Positions 10,656-21,655 of a stretch of 64,000 bases of DNA are shown here, piece after piece. How positions within the stretch are numbered: position 1 is the first letter of the stretch; each line of letters starts with the position of its first letter. The position numbers were made by a program, and so were the translations under genes. The notes under the pieces are model-generated. The model was not told the DNA's origin and did not search any database. It worked only from the letters and a program-made list of their open reading frames with translations. The stretch is taken from the NCBI GenBank assembly GCA_009767595.1, contig VSDK01016342.1, positions 221,029 through 285,028 on the forward strand. The letters are read 5' to 3'. The stretch comes from Symbiodinium kawagutii (Eukaryota > Sar > Dinophyceae > Suessiales > Symbiodiniaceae).

Positions 10656-10834
10656 GCAATTCAGGGTTTAGCAGGGTTTAGGGAGCGTAGGGAGGTTGTT
10701 TGTGTGGTTCAACCCCAAGTGACACGAGTGCCATTGTTTCGATTGTTTTTGACTTTTGTAACGGCAAACGCATGCAGCTGCTGGCTCAAGTTCAGTCAAC
10801 TTTCGCAATTTCGACATGTGTTGAATTTTGAGGA
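10656..10834. repeat. Dispersed module B, truncated copy
   Basis: Same sequence as 13815-14000, 61655-61840 and 63310-63480 (AACCCCAAGTGACACGAGTG, then TTTGTAACGGCAAA). It is cut off at TTTTGAGGAC by the start of segmental copy 2. Confidence 0.85.
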
Positions 10835-11713
10835 CCACTCATGGAGGCGATGGAGGGTTTGCGCATCATGCATCGTGAGATGGAGGTGGCCATGGGGGAG
10901 TACGAGGGCCTCCGCAACGATTGGAATCATATCTGTCGGATATGATTGGACAGCGAGAGAAGGTCGTTGCTTCAGTTCGGCCAGTTGCTTCAACTTCCTT
11001 GTCATGTGACTCATGTGACTCATGTGAGACCTTCACATTGATCGCGTTGATGTTTTTTTGCAGTTTTTTGCAAGCAAAAAACTTGCCAAAACTTGCACAC
11101 TGAATAAGAGCTTAGCTGCGAAATTCGCACTGAAAAAAGGCAGACATTGCTTGACTTGACTTGACGGCCTTTGTTTCGTTTGTTTCCAATGAATTGATCG
11201 AATTGATAATTCATTTCTAGCGTTTCTAGTCATGATTTATCCGATTTATCGTATTTATTCGATTTATGCATAGCGTATGCATTCATTGGCTGCATTGACA
11301 AGATTCCATGGCATTCCAACCCTGAGGCCCCTGCAAAATTTTAGCAAAGCTGACCAACACCAGCTCTGGCGGCTCTGGCAGAGGTGACGCCGGGGGACAA
11401 ATGCCATTGAACCGATTGAACAGGATTCAATCATTTCGAATCATTTTCAACGATTTTCAATCGGTTCGATGCATATTCGTAGAAGTATCGGAAGTATCAG
11501 AGTTAATTATTGCGATTAATGCGATTAATCGGATTAATGGTCATCGATGAAGTCAATGCCACTGTCACGACTGTCAGTGCGCTCTGCTTTGTCATTGTCA
11601 ATGCCATGTAGGCAATGTTACGCCAGCATTGATACTGCAATCTTTCAACCTCATCAGCCAAACTAGCCAAAGGCCTAACATGGCAACCCAATAAACTCTT
11701 GGGTGTTTTGGTA
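10835..11713. repeat. Segmental duplication, copy 2 (truncated)
   Basis: Begins inside the ORF (equivalent to 9256), has an internal deletion from about 10937 (equivalent to about 9360-9445), then follows the AT-rich spacer until GTGTTTTGGTAAG, where copy 3 begins. The ORF remnant (10835-10945) is a pseudogene fragment encoding EAMEGLRIMHREMEVAMGEY. Confidence 0.9.
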
Positions 11714-12132
11714 AGTGATTGTGTTCAAGTGATGCATTGCGCTTGGCCACATCGACCAGAATATACCGCATATACCGCATATACCACATATACCAAGCGT
11801 CAGAGACCAGAAGGGGTGCTGATTGACATGCGTTGCCTTTGGTCAAAGTGACAAGGACTGAAATGAGGCATTTGCGACAAGATGGTTTGCTGGAGCTGCC
11901 GCAGGGATTCTCAGTACACATCAGACGCATCAGACGCATCAGAGCCACAGCCCTCCAAAACAACAATGATGACTGTAGTCAGACTGCCTCAGAGTGTGCT
12001 CAATGCACTCAATGTAGAATTGATCAAGCTTCATTCGCTTCATTGATCTAAAGCATTCTAAAGCGTTCTAAAGCCACTAAAGCCGCTAAAGCCATTTTGG
12101 CCGAAGCTGGGAAGAGTTTGAAGGTGATCCTA

Positions 12133-12597
12133 ATGGAATGGCTCGGCAACGAACCCTTGCAAGAGCCTCGAGAGCCTGAGCCTGGGTCATTGACTGTGGA
12201 ACCACCTACATCCACTACACGCACTACATCATATGATATCCATCCCAATGTCCAACCTGAGCCGCCTGAGCTGGAGATTCCACCAGGAGCTGCAGCTGCT
12301 TCTTCAGCAGCACGACGACCAGCAACACCAGCAGATGCAGCAACAGCAGCAGCGGCAGCAGAAGGAGCAGGCGCTGCCTTTGAAGCAGCGGCACCGTTCT
12401 TTGCGGCTCAGGGTCGTCCCTTCCTTCCACTCATGGAGGGTTTGCGCATCATGCATCGTGAGATGGAGGTGGCCATGGGGGAGTACCAGGGCCTCCGCTA
12501 CGATTGGAATCATATCCGTCAATTGGCCCGCTGGCATGGATGGATTGCAAACCTTCTGAACGAGCTTGGTGAGGCGGATGAATCGGATGGATATTAA
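12133..12597 (+). CDS. Ala/Glu-rich hypothetical protein, copy 2
   Basis: 154 residues, the same protein as 8962-9435 without residues EAM. The degenerate spliced-leader-like sequence lies at about 12090-12107. Function unknown. Confidence 0.55.
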   Translation: MEWLGNEPLQEPREPEPGSLTVEPPTSTTRTTSYDIHPNVQPEPPELEIPPGAAAASSAARRPATPADAATAAAAAEGAGAAFEAAAPFFAAQGRPFLPLMEGLRIMHREMEVAMGEYQGLRYDWNHIRQLARWHGWIANLLNELGEADESDGY

Positions 12598-13556
12598 TTC
12601 AGAGAAGCGAGAGAAGGTCGTTGCTTCAGTTCGGCCAGTTGCTTCAACTTCCTTGTCATGTGACTCATGTGACTCATGTGAGACCTTCACATTGATCGCA
12701 TTGATGTTTTTTTGCAGTTTTTTGCAAGCAAAAAACTTGCCAAAACTTGCACGCTGATTAAGAGCTTAGCTGCGAAATTCGCACTGAAAAAAGGCAGACA
12801 TTGCTTGACTTGACTTGACGGCCTTTGTTTCGTTTGTTTCCAATGAATTGATCGAATTGATAATTCATTTCTAGCGTTTCTAGTCATGATTTATCCGATT
12901 TATCGTATTTATTCGATTTATGCATAGCGTATGCATTCATTGGCTGCATTGACAAGATTCCATGGCATTCCAACCCTGAGGCCCCTGCAAAATTTTAGCA
13001 AAGCTGACCAACACCAGCTCTGGCGGCTCTGGCAGAGGTGACGCCGGGGGACAAATGCCATTGAACCGATTGAACAGGATTCAATCATTTCGAATCATTT
13101 TCAACGATTTTCAATCGGTTCGATGCATATTCGTAGAAGTATCAGAAGTATCAGAGTTAATTATTGCGATTAATGCGATTAATCGGATTAATGGTCATCG
13201 ATGAAGTCAATGCCACTGTCACGCGTGTCACGACTGTCAGTGCGCTCTGCTTTGTCATTGTCAATGCCATGTAGGCAATGTTACGCCAGCATTGATACTG
13301 CAATCTTTCAACCTCATCAGCCAAACTAGCCAAAGGCCTAACATGGCAACCCAATAAACTCTTGGGTGTTTTGGCAAGTTGTTGTCCACATATCTCTAGA
13401 GATTGATGGATCCATTGGTAGATTTCGCGGATTTCGCACCTCCTTTGCAATGCTTGGCAAGCGTTTGCAAGTCAATGTGGTGGTAACTGAAGATTTTAGT
13501 GTGAACATCGATCCATCGAGGATCTACCAATGGAACGCGTGGAACGGTTGGAATGC

Positions 13557-13815
13557 CCTTGCATTCGGTGCAGGGCATGGCAGGGTATTGCATGTCAGAT
13601 GGCTGCAATGTTCAGTAATGCCCTTGCATTCAATGCAGGGCATGGCAGGATATTGCATGTCAGATGGCTGCAATGTCCAGCAATGCCCTTGCATTCAATG
13701 CAGGGCATGGCAGGGTATTGCATGTCAGATGGCTGCAATGTCCAGTAATGCCCTTGCATTCAATCGATTCAATGCAGGGCATGGCAGGGCATTGCGTGTC
13801 AGATGGCTGCAATTC
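13557..13815. repeat. 65-bp minisatellite array (cluster 3)
   Basis: Copy of cluster 2 within segmental copy 3; about four units. Confidence 0.9.
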
Positions 13816-14008
13816 AGGCAATTCAGGGTTTAGCAGGGTTTAGGGAGCGTAGGGAGGTTGTTTGTGTGGTTCAACCCCAAGTGACACGAGTGCCATTGTT
13901 TCGATTGTTTTTGACTTTTGTAACGGCAAACGCATGCAGCTGCTGGCTCAAGTTCAGTCAACTTTCGCAATTTCGACATGTGTTGAATTTTGAGGACAGG
14001 TTCTGTTC

Positions 14009-14024
14009 TGTCAAGCGTGTCAAG
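14009..14024. repeat. Microduplication TGTCAAG-cg-TGTCAAG
   Basis: Three states exist in module B: one copy at 61850-61856, two here, and three GTCAAG words at 63493-63518. This is an allelic-series-like progression. Confidence 0.95.
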
Positions 14025-14158
14025 TCGAATGATCAATTCGGATTAATTTCACGAATTTCATTATATTTTGGAAAACGCGGAAAACGGGGTCCAAATGTTT
14101 CCAGATAGTTCCAGGATGTTCCAAGTGTTCTAAAATGTTCTAAGCATTGAGCTTTGTA

Positions 14159-14174
14159 GAACATTCGGAACATT
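14159..14174. repeat. Microduplication GAACATT-cg-GAACATT
   Basis: Filled here and at 63671-63686; single GAACATT at 61967-61973. It lies 12 nt before the family's ATG. Confidence 0.95.
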
Positions 14175-14185
14175 TCCAAGCAGCC

Positions 14186-15052
14186 ATGACTCTGAACGTT
14201 GTGAGATCCAATGGGGAAGCTGCAGCAGCACACACCCACCAGTTCTCTCTTCAGGCAGATCAGGACTTCACAGCGTCCAAGAAGAAGACCATTCAGCAAC
14301 GAATGGCTAGCGCTCGCAAGTTCGCAGTCTCCAAACCGAGAAACACACAGAATTTGGCCTACCTCATTTTCACTTCGCAGATTCTCCCCCTGGAAGCCAC
14401 AGGTGACTTCATCATTGGTAACGTTCGCACGCTCTCCTACATGATGGTGATGATCGCGATGCTGGCTATTTGCTGCTCATCATGGGTGTTCATGAGTATT
14501 CCAACACGCTCTTGGTTGAAGAGGTCTATGACGATGGTATGGGATGGCATCATGAACAAATTGCAGGGCATGTTCAAACCCCAAATGGTTGATGCTGAAG
14601 TTCAATGTGATGTATGGTCCGTAGAGATGATTGATGAACTTCAAAAGGAAAACACAGCCAATGAGGACTACATCTATGAGCAGCGTCAGAAGCACAATGC
14701 AACCCTCTACGCCTTTCGAGCTGGGATTCAAGTGGCGCAGGACACAGCTGACATGTATCAGCGACGCTCTGAAGAACTACAGCAAGAAGTGAACAACCTC
14801 ACACTTGCGGTGGAGGAGGAACAAAAGGCCGCAAAGTATGAACGCGACATGAAAGATCTTGAGTCAGGCAACTACACCAAAGTGTACTGCCACCGAGGAC
14901 AGATGTCCAATCGAAGCTACTACCACACCTATGATGATTGTGACTGGCTTCAAGGCCACAAACCTGCAACCTTGACTCGCTGCACAACATGCTTTGACAG
15001 ATGGCAGACCGAGATGCGTGAGACCTCACCATGGGAGCTCGGCATCAGCTGA
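14186..15052 (+). CDS. Membrane-anchored coiled-coil protein, unknown function
   Basis: 288 residues from ATG 14186, the start shared with paralogous 5' ends at 61985 and 63698. I prefer it to the in-frame ATG 14147 because the sister copies diverge upstream. In order: a variable N-terminus, one hydrophobic segment at about residues 85-110 (SYMMVMIAMLAICC), a long charged helical/coiled-coil region at about 140-230 (including RRSEELQQEVNNLTLAVEEE), and a C-terminal His/Cys module with HRG, HTYDDC and CTTC, possibly a small zinc-binding fold. Only the first ~15 residues match the other two family members, so the gene looks like a fusion of the module B 5' end to an unrelated body. The frame is intact and codon use is unremarkable. 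Confidence 0.65.
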   Translation: MTLNVVRSNGEAAAAHTHQFSLQADQDFTASKKKTIQQRMASARKFAVSKPRNTQNLAYLIFTSQILPLEATGDFIIGNVRTLSYMMVMIAMLAICCSSWVFMSIPTRSWLKRSMTMVWDGIMNKLQGMFKPQMVDAEVQCDVWSVEMIDELQKENTANEDYIYEQRQKHNATLYAFRAGIQVAQDTADMYQRRSEELQQEVNNLTLAVEEEQKAAKYERDMKDLESGNYTKVYCHRGQMSNRSYYHTYDDCDWLQGHKPATLTRCTTCFDRWQTEMRETSPWELGIS

Positions 15053-16020
15053 CTCATTTCCATATTTCGCATATTTTGCCCGGTTGTTGCTCCAAGAGCA
15101 ATTTTTGACCTTTTGGGCATGTGAATTGATCCGATTGATCGCCGATCAATTGATTCACCTGATGACACGCACAAATCGAGCAGCTGCCCAGGTGACCACT
15201 TTAACTTCGCCAACGACTCTGGGTCTTGGCTCAATGCGGTGCGTTTCCCAACATGGTGGCCAATAGGTTCCTTGAGCACTTAGCAAAAAGACTTATGCAG
15301 CAGAACCTTGGGTGTTTGTCACGTGTTGAGTTCAACCACCAAAGTGTTGTGGGACTTAGAGGGCTTGCAACACATGTTCATAATCCGAACTTTCCATATT
15401 TAGCCCATGCAAGCTATAGCAGTATTTCGAGTATATCATTCTTTCGATTCATTTTTGCGCTTTTTTGACATTTATTCGGTATATTGCTAAATTCAGTAGA
15501 GGGGACTACCTGTGAAGTCGCAGGAAGTACCATTGTTTAGAGAAGTGCACAGGTGGTTGTTTGAAACAAGCTGCGCAAGCTGTGGGTTTTGACAAAATGT
15601 GCTACATGTGTGCACGTTTGACTGTTTCTTTGAACTGTTTGAGCGGTTTGAGCTTGACGAGATGAAGGTTTTGGCTCCGGCTCACAGGTAGATGTGCCCC
15701 CCATTTTTAACGTTTTTAAGATCACAGGGAACCGAGGGAACTTCAGCCGCTTCAGCCATTTTTGATGACGCAGAGATGTCAGACAGAGTATGACAGATTG
15801 CTCCAACATGTCCTCAGATGCATACAGATGCACACAGAATCTTTGGAACGGATATCATGGTCACCTTCCAGCTTCTTCGTACCAACTCCTTGGTGATGTC
15901 CAGGCATCATGCCATGGCACTGCCACGGCATGATGTCCGCAGATCCCCAAGGCCTTTTTACCATTGATTCAGTTTGGTGGGTGTGGAGCCGGAACGATGA
16001 TCTGAGGAATGGATATATAT
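15053..16020. other. Non-coding spacer
   Basis: No convincing gene. Contains ATTGATC words near 15125-15160 and a GGCATCATGCCATGGCA dyad near 15900-15930 (CATCATGCCATGGCACTG, then CACGGCATGATG). Confidence 0.55.
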
Positions 16021-16023
16021 GGA

Positions 16024-16039
16024 TATCATGCGTATCATG
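16024..16039. repeat. Microduplication TATCATG-cg-TATCATG
   Basis: In the adjacent tandem copy the same site is a single TATCATG (16176-16182). Confidence 0.95.
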
Positions 16040-16325
16040 GTGACGATTCGAATGTCTTACCCAAGGCCTGGCATACCTGCTCGTGTTTTTGAACAGACTG
16101 CTATACACTGCCGTCCAGCAAAGTTTCGCTGAACGGCTGAGTATAGCAGTGTCTTCCGAAATGGCTGTGTGTGGATATCATGGTGACAATTCGAATGTCT
16201 TACCCAAGGCCTGGCATACCTGCTCGTATCTGCTCGTGTTTTTGAACAGACTGCTATACACTGCCCGCACTGCTGTCCAGCGAATTTTCGCTGAACAGCT
16301 GAGTATAGCAGTGTCTTCAGAAATG
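16024..16325. repeat. Tandem duplication with a 22-bp-stem hairpin
   Basis: Two adjacent copies of about 150 bp share TTACCCAAGGCCTGGCATAC. Each contains an imperfect hairpin (16098-16149 and 16251-16311) whose arms begin CTGCTATAC and end GTATAGCAG. The second copy has extra CACTGCC-cg-CACTGCT (16259-16274; single at 16106-16112) and CTGCTCGT-at-CTGCTCGT (16220-16237; single at 16077-16084). Confidence 0.85.
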
Positions 16326-17190
16326 GCTGTGGGTGGAACAAAAGCTTTGAGGGTGTTTCCAAGTCAGTGGGCTTGCAGGCGGATTTCCTTTGCAATTTAC
16401 AAATTTGGCTCATGGTTCATCAACGGTTCATTGAGGTGCTGAATGGTTCTGAATGGTTCTGACCAGCAGCATGAATCATGCTGCTGATCACAACTACGGT
16501 GTACCACGATGACTTTGTTGGACTGGCCATGGCTGGCTCACTTGCCACATTTTGCCACCAGATCGACCCATTCCGGTAGGATGTTCAACCTTGAACTCCT
16601 CGCGGAGTGGGTCGATCAAGCAGAGCTAAGCGAAAATATGCGAAAATCCATCAATTGCTTTCAGATGCTTTCAGCGCTTTCAGTATCACTATGTATCACT
16701 CATTCTGTGGAATGCTGTGGAAGTTCATTTCGGCATACTTCGGGAATTATTCTGCCCATTTCTGGCCATTTCTAGTAGCAAAGCTGTAAGATGCTGTAAG
16801 CCCTCAAATGTGTAGTTGCCAAAAAAAAGGCAAGCTCTGCAAAACAGATGGGAAACACACAAATGAATTACCATTTTTTAGCGTTGTTAACATTTTGGGC
16901 CGTTTAGACCGGTTTAGACAATTTCATGGGGCTGGTTCAGGATGTGTGTGTGTGTCCATTGTTGAAGGCCCATTGTTACGATTGTTACCTTTCTGTTACC
17001 TTTGGTATCATCCAATTTCGATGCAGGCGAAGCAGAAAAGATGCGAAAAGATGGAAAAGAGCACGTGTTGAACAAGAAGGAGCCATCATGTTGGGACAGA
17101 TGTGGCGGATGTGGCGTGAATTTGAAATCAATGGAAATTGATGCAATGGAAGGAAATTACATGTGTTATATGCGTTAAATGATTTCATGA
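16326..17190. other. Non-coding or unresolved
   Basis: Short frames only. GACCCATTCCGGTAGG and GCGGAGTGGGTCGATC near 16564-16616 form an imperfect dyad. No gene supported. Confidence 0.5.
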
Positions 17191-17330
17191 TGTGTCGTGC
17201 AACATAGGCTTTCTAGAGGCATCTAGGCAACTATGGAAGCGATGGAAGTATTTTCAAGCATGGACAAACATTCTGGGGCATTCAGGAAATGTTTTTCAAG
17301 ATCAACAGCACATCTTCAGGATTCAACAAA

Positions 17331-17430
17331 TACATACATCGCATACATACATACATACATACATACATACATGTCATCAGAAACATCATCATCAGCATCG
17401 TCATCATCATCATCATCATCATCATTCCCA
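17331..17430. repeat. (CATA)n then (CAT)n microsatellite
   Basis: CATACATACATA from about 17335 to 17372, then CATCATCAT to about 17427, just 5' of the candidate exon at 17443. Confidence 0.9.
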
Positions 17431-17442
17431 AGGTTTAACATC

Positions 17443-18819
17443 ATGCCACTCACGCCACGCGATCAGAAAGATCAAATGCTTGCAAAAGGCAAGCATGCTG
17501 CCAAGTGGTTCCCGTTCTCGCTCACGGTCACCACCGCTGCCGCAATGGACGGACAATGCAGAGGTGAATGCGGTGATTGGCAGAGAGTGTAGCTGCATTG
17601 AAGTGCAGGTTCGGCTGGCTGCAGTTCCTCGCATGGTGAAGTTCCTGGGAACCTTAGTTTCATATATAGATTGCATCATTTTTATTTTTTGTATGGGGTA
17701 TGGGGTGTTTTTAATTCTTTTTGCACGCACATGGCAATCTTGACCCCTTTTCAGGACTGAAGTGGCCGTACACTGGGCAGTTTCCTATGATGTGCTACGA
17801 GTTCCAGACCGTGAAGTTTCCCCAGGAGCGTGTGGAGCGGGAGCATATACCTACGTGCGAATGGTGGCGGTTTGTTTCCAATGAGAATTGGAAACCTCTG
17901 AAGTGGCACTGGCCTATTCAAAGGACCATCTTGCAGAAGATCTACAAGTCCCATTTCCAAGCAACTAGTGTTTAAAGCTAAGTAAGTTTTACTCTTTGTC
18001 GCAGTGTTTTTGCTTCAGGTTTTTGCCCAATTGACAAGCAACATCTTCATCACATCTCAGGACGAAGCCTACCCTCTTGGATTCGACTACAGTGTGGACC
18101 TGGGGATCGTGGTGCTTCGGAAGGATCCATGGGGGCTCCTGGTGACCTACAAGACTCCAGAATGCTCAGACCTGATGATGGCAGTGTACAGACTGGTGAC
18201 GAGGACCGGAGTGATTTTGCCGGAAGATCGGAGGGTGGAAGAGCAACATGTCAGCAATCAGATTCTAGTTTATGTTTTTGTAACGTTTGTAAATTCATTC
18301 CCAGAATAACATGGTTTCAATGATTTTTTTTCACCAAGTGGATCACCAAATCATGTGTTGCATTTTCCTCAGGCTGCTGGAGTGGGCGGAGACTTTTCCA
18401 CCGGGCTGCTTGGAGCGAATGCGCTTGTATGACGTCCTGGAAACTGCGGGCCTTTCTTGAAGTGGCTGGTCCAATTCAATTTTTCTTTTTATATGTTTGT
18501 TTTGGGATGTGTTGGGCTTCTTTTGTTTCTTCAACTACTTGCATGTTTGAATTGTCAGCGGTTTTGTGGAATCACAGGCTTCTGGGCAGATGAGCTTCGG
18601 GCAACAGTGCTTCAGATGATTTTTGACAAGACGATCCAATGCTATGACACGCATTGCGCTCGCATCGCACACTTTGAAGTTCCCGGAAAACGTGCCAGCT
18701 TCTGCAATGGTTTCAATCGTTTCAATCTTGGTTGGGACAAACTGTCAATAGCTAAAGCAGTAACAAGTGGGTTCATTGTGCAGAAAGATTTGTTCAAAGC
18801 CAGTGGCAGTATCTCGTAG
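17443..18819 (+). CDS. Candidate multi-exon gene of unknown function
   Basis: Several open blocks on one strand are separated by intron-like AT-rich stretches with pyrimidine-AG acceptors. Block 1 is about 17443-17650 (reading through RLAAVPRMVKFLG). Block 2 is 17754-17975, after CCCCTTTTCAG, encoding GQFPMMCYEFQTVKFPQE, then CEWWRFVSNENWKPLKWHWP. Block 3 is about 18019-18260 (ITSQDEAYPLGFDYSVDLG, then LRKDPWGLLVTYKTPE). Block 4 is about 18372-18459 (RLLEWAETFPPGCLERM), after TTTCCTCAG. Block 5 is about 18580-18819 (GFWADELRATVLQMIFDKT). Exact donors are unclear, since dinoflagellate introns often use GC or GA donors. I recognise no family; the blocks look coding because they are Trp/Cys-containing, balanced in composition and bounded by acceptors. 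Confidence 0.45.
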
Positions 18820-19528
18820 ATCTGAGACGGATCTGTGCAAAAAAACAAAGAAAACACAAGAGCGTTGAGAGTGTGGCGCTTGACACCCTTGACATGGACT
18901 TTGTACACTTTGTAGATGTGGAGCGATCAGGATGCATTTTGTGAACATGCACACAGTGGATCACTTGAAGCTGAAGTAATGTGTTGTGTGTGCTCGATTT
19001 TTAATTCTGTCACCAACTGCAATATTGATCAATCCAATTCAGGCACATTTTGTCTTGAAAGGCCATAATTTTGTGATGATTGTCCGATTGTGTGACATTA
19101 TTCCGATGATTCGCATGATTCACTGACTTGAAACGCTTGAAACTGACCAAATGAATCCATTGTCATTGAATCCAGTTAGTGTTTGATTGTGTCAAGCTTG
19201 GCAAACATTTGACTTGTTCAACTCAAATCAAACAGAGTGCACTCTTTCACACCACTACCAAGTTTTCCATCAATCCCGGCTCAAGTCACAATTAGGTCAT
19301 TGGACCGATTGGACTGATTGGACGATGTTCTAATTTTCGTAATTTTGACTGATCAGAATAGAACAAAACCAACAGTTTTTTCATTTTCACCAGGTCCTCC
19401 ACTCAGACATTATCATGCAGTGCATGATTAATTATTCTACCTCTGAAATCAATTAAACCAATCTAACTCAATGAATTAAACTGTGGCATCACGAACCAGA
19501 AGGGTTTCTGACTTACTTCGCAGCTCAG
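18820..19528. other. Non-coding spacer
   Basis: AT-rich and without a gene. A pyrimidine-rich CTTACTTCGCAG acceptor-like site lies just upstream of ATG 19529, so part may be a 5'UTR intron. Confidence 0.5.
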
Positions 19529-20305
19529 ATGACGGATAATGATGCAACTTCTGATCTACAGTATCCTCCTGGATACCACACCGATATTGCGCAGCTCTTG
19601 AAATACACTATTTATAGAGCGATCTCTGAAACTGATGACGCAAAGCAGAAGATTCCAGTTCCAGTGGCTTCAAGCTCCGACAACTCGTCATCATCGCGGG
19701 CGCGGTCGAGAAGTGGGACTGTGAGATCTTCTGGAAATACAAGTGCAATTCAGCAGGCGGTTGCATTCAAGATTCAAAAGGCAATGGACGACATTGTGAC
19801 TGAACTTGAACTCCTGGAGCAAGCGATGTATTTACAGATTGATCCCCACATGGCGACACCGCCAGGTCATCCGTGGTTCATGGAGTGGCAAAACCTGACT
19901 GTAGAGGTGAGAGTGCAGTTCGTGTCATTGTTTCAGAAAAGGTCGAGAAGGTTGAGGACCTGGACAGCCTTGTTGCAGGATCTGGAACAAAAAGGGTGGT
20001 CAACCAAACAGGACGTACAATGTGTGACTCTGATCCACAACGATGTGACACGTTGGGTGCATCAACTTGGGTCGAGGGTCGACAACGAAAGTCTTGTGAC
20101 TTTCATTTATCGCAATTTGCTTTACAAGTGCTCTCGCTCAATTGCAAAGCTGACCAGTCCGGACATTGTCAGGGTGATCAATATCAGCCCATTTGAACAA
20201 CTCAAGTTTGAATTGCGTGGCATCTTCTGGGCCATGAGTTCAATATGCGAACAGTTTGACAAGGACCTGATGGAACTTGAGAATGGGAATCCAGAATCCG
20301 ACTGA
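19529..20305 (+). CDS. Intact hypothetical protein, 258 aa
   Basis: Single uninterrupted frame from ATG 19529 to TGA 20303-20305. The N-terminus is acidic, then a Ser/Arg-rich linker at about residues 50-75 (SSSDNSSSSRARSRSG), then an all-helical body (AFKIQKAMDDIVTELELLEQ; FVSLFQKRSRRLRTWTALLQ; NESLVTFIYRNLLYKCSRS; LKFELRGIFWAMSSICEQF). There is no signal peptide or membrane span. The Ser/Arg linker suggests a soluble, perhaps regulated protein, but I recognise no family. No microduplications are obvious inside it, unlike its surroundings, which fits purifying selection or recent arrival. Confidence 0.65.
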   Translation: MTDNDATSDLQYPPGYHTDIAQLLKYTIYRAISETDDAKQKIPVPVASSSDNSSSSRARSRSGTVRSSGNTSAIQQAVAFKIQKAMDDIVTELELLEQAMYLQIDPHMATPPGHPWFMEWQNLTVEVRVQFVSLFQKRSRRLRTWTALLQDLEQKGWSTKQDVQCVTLIHNDVTRWVHQLGSRVDNESLVTFIYRNLLYKCSRSIAKLTSPDIVRVINISPFEQLKFELRGIFWAMSSICEQFDKDLMELENGNPESD

Positions 20306-21070
20306 GTTTGAGTGAGTGGAATCGAATAAACTTTGAAACTATTATGGACTTCATCTATAAATTGATTCGAAACAATGCACTTGAAAGTTTAAAAACCTGA
20401 GAGGACAGTGTAAAATTAATGGTTAGATCACATGACATTTAATCAGGCAAGAACCACGACAACATTTGCATAATGTAACTCTCGATTTTAGGATGTAACT
20501 TTAAAGGTTTCAACTCGAAGAGATGCCAATTTGGTTCTTGTAAGTTAACTAATTTCAATTCAGTATGCGCTTTAACTCACTCAGCTCAGGGAGATCAATT
20601 AGCCCAATTAGTCAAGCTGGTCATTTTTAATCAGTTGGACCACGCAATGAATCTTTTTGTGCGCATCAGACCTGGTGCCCCGGGCTGATTGTGAAATGAT
20701 ATTCCACCTGGTGCACTGATGTGCCAACACTGTGTGCACTGATGCGCACTGATGTTCCACTGTGTGAACTGATGTGCTCTGTGACAGTGTGTGATGTTTG
20801 CCGCCTGTGCACTGACAACTGTGACCTGCTGATTGGCGAAGCTAGGAAAATATGTTGAAATGACTGACGATTGCTGGGGCTTGCTACTTACTATTGATTA
20901 ATTACTTCTTGGACATCACAGTTTTTGTTTTTGATCACAATGATTATTATTGATACGCCAATCAGAGATTCGATGGCAATGAGTTTAACCAATTTCTGGC
21001 GAGTTGTTGTGAAATTTGTTTATACAGTCAGAATGATTCATTGGCATTGATATTTTCTTCATTTGTTATG
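20306..21070. other. Spacer with CACTGATG repeats
   Basis: No gene. 20695-20780 is a degenerate field of GTGCACTGATG words, including CACTGATG-cg-CACTGATG. Confidence 0.6.
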
Positions 21071-21072
21071 TG

Positions 21073-21655
21073 AGTTGGCTGCAATGTCAGATGGCTGCAA
21101 TGTCCAGCAATGCCCTTGCATTCAGTGCAGGGCATGGCAGGGTATTGCGGGTATTGCATGTCAGTTGGCTGCAATGTCCAGCAATGCCCTTGCATTCAAT
21201 GCAGGGCATGGCAGGGCATTGCTTGTCAAATGGCTGCAATTCCCAGTAGTGCCCTTGCATTCAATGCAGGGCATGGCAGGGCATTGCGTGTCAAATGGCT
21301 GCAATTCCCAGTAATGCCCTTGCATTCAGTGCAGGGCATGGCAGGGTATTGCATGTCAGTTGGCTGCAATGTCCAGTAACGCCCTTGCATTCAGTGCAGG
21401 GCATGGCAGGGTATTGCATGTCAGTTGCCTGCAATGTCCAGTAATGCCCTTGCATTCAATGCAGGGCATGGCAGGGCATTGCGTTCGAAACGGTTTCAAA
21501 TCCCAGTAATGCCCTTGCATTCGCTGCAGGGCATGGCAGGGTATTGCGGGTATTGCATGTCAGATGGCTGCAATGTCCAGTAATGCCCTTGCATTCAATG
21601 CAGGGCATGGCAGGGCATTGCGTGTCAAATGGCTGCATCTCAGTAATGCCCTTGC
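21073..21655. repeat. 65-bp minisatellite array (cluster 4)
   Basis: About nine units. Two units carry GGTATTG-cg-GGTATTG (near 21140 and 21540) where the consensus has one GGTATTG. Confidence 0.9.

Larger units (their letters stand above)
8533..10834. repeat. Segmental duplication, copy 1 (2.3 kb)
   Basis: Nearly identical to 11714-13994. It contains the Ala-rich ORF, an AT-rich spacer and a short 65-bp minisatellite cluster. The right edge (10834/10835) jumps directly into a second, truncated copy that starts in the middle of the ORF. The left edge shares only a short junction with copy 3. Confidence 0.9.
11714..13994. repeat. Segmental duplication, copy 3
   Basis: Full copy of 8533-10834, continuing without interruption into module B and the 14.2-kb gene. 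It may therefore be the original arrangement from which copies 1 and 2 were made. Confidence 0.85.
13816..14185 (+). repeat. Module B: shared 5' region
   Basis: The same 350-bp block precedes ATG 14186, ATG 61985 and ATG 63698. It includes GTGACACGAGTGCCATTG, the TGTCAAG microduplications, GATAGTTCCAGGATGTTCC and the CATTTCCAAGCAGCCATG start context. It probably contains the 5'UTR or promoter-proximal sequence of this gene family. TAGGGAG-cg-TAGGGAG (13841-13856) is single at 61682-61688 and 63334-63340. Confidence 0.75.
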
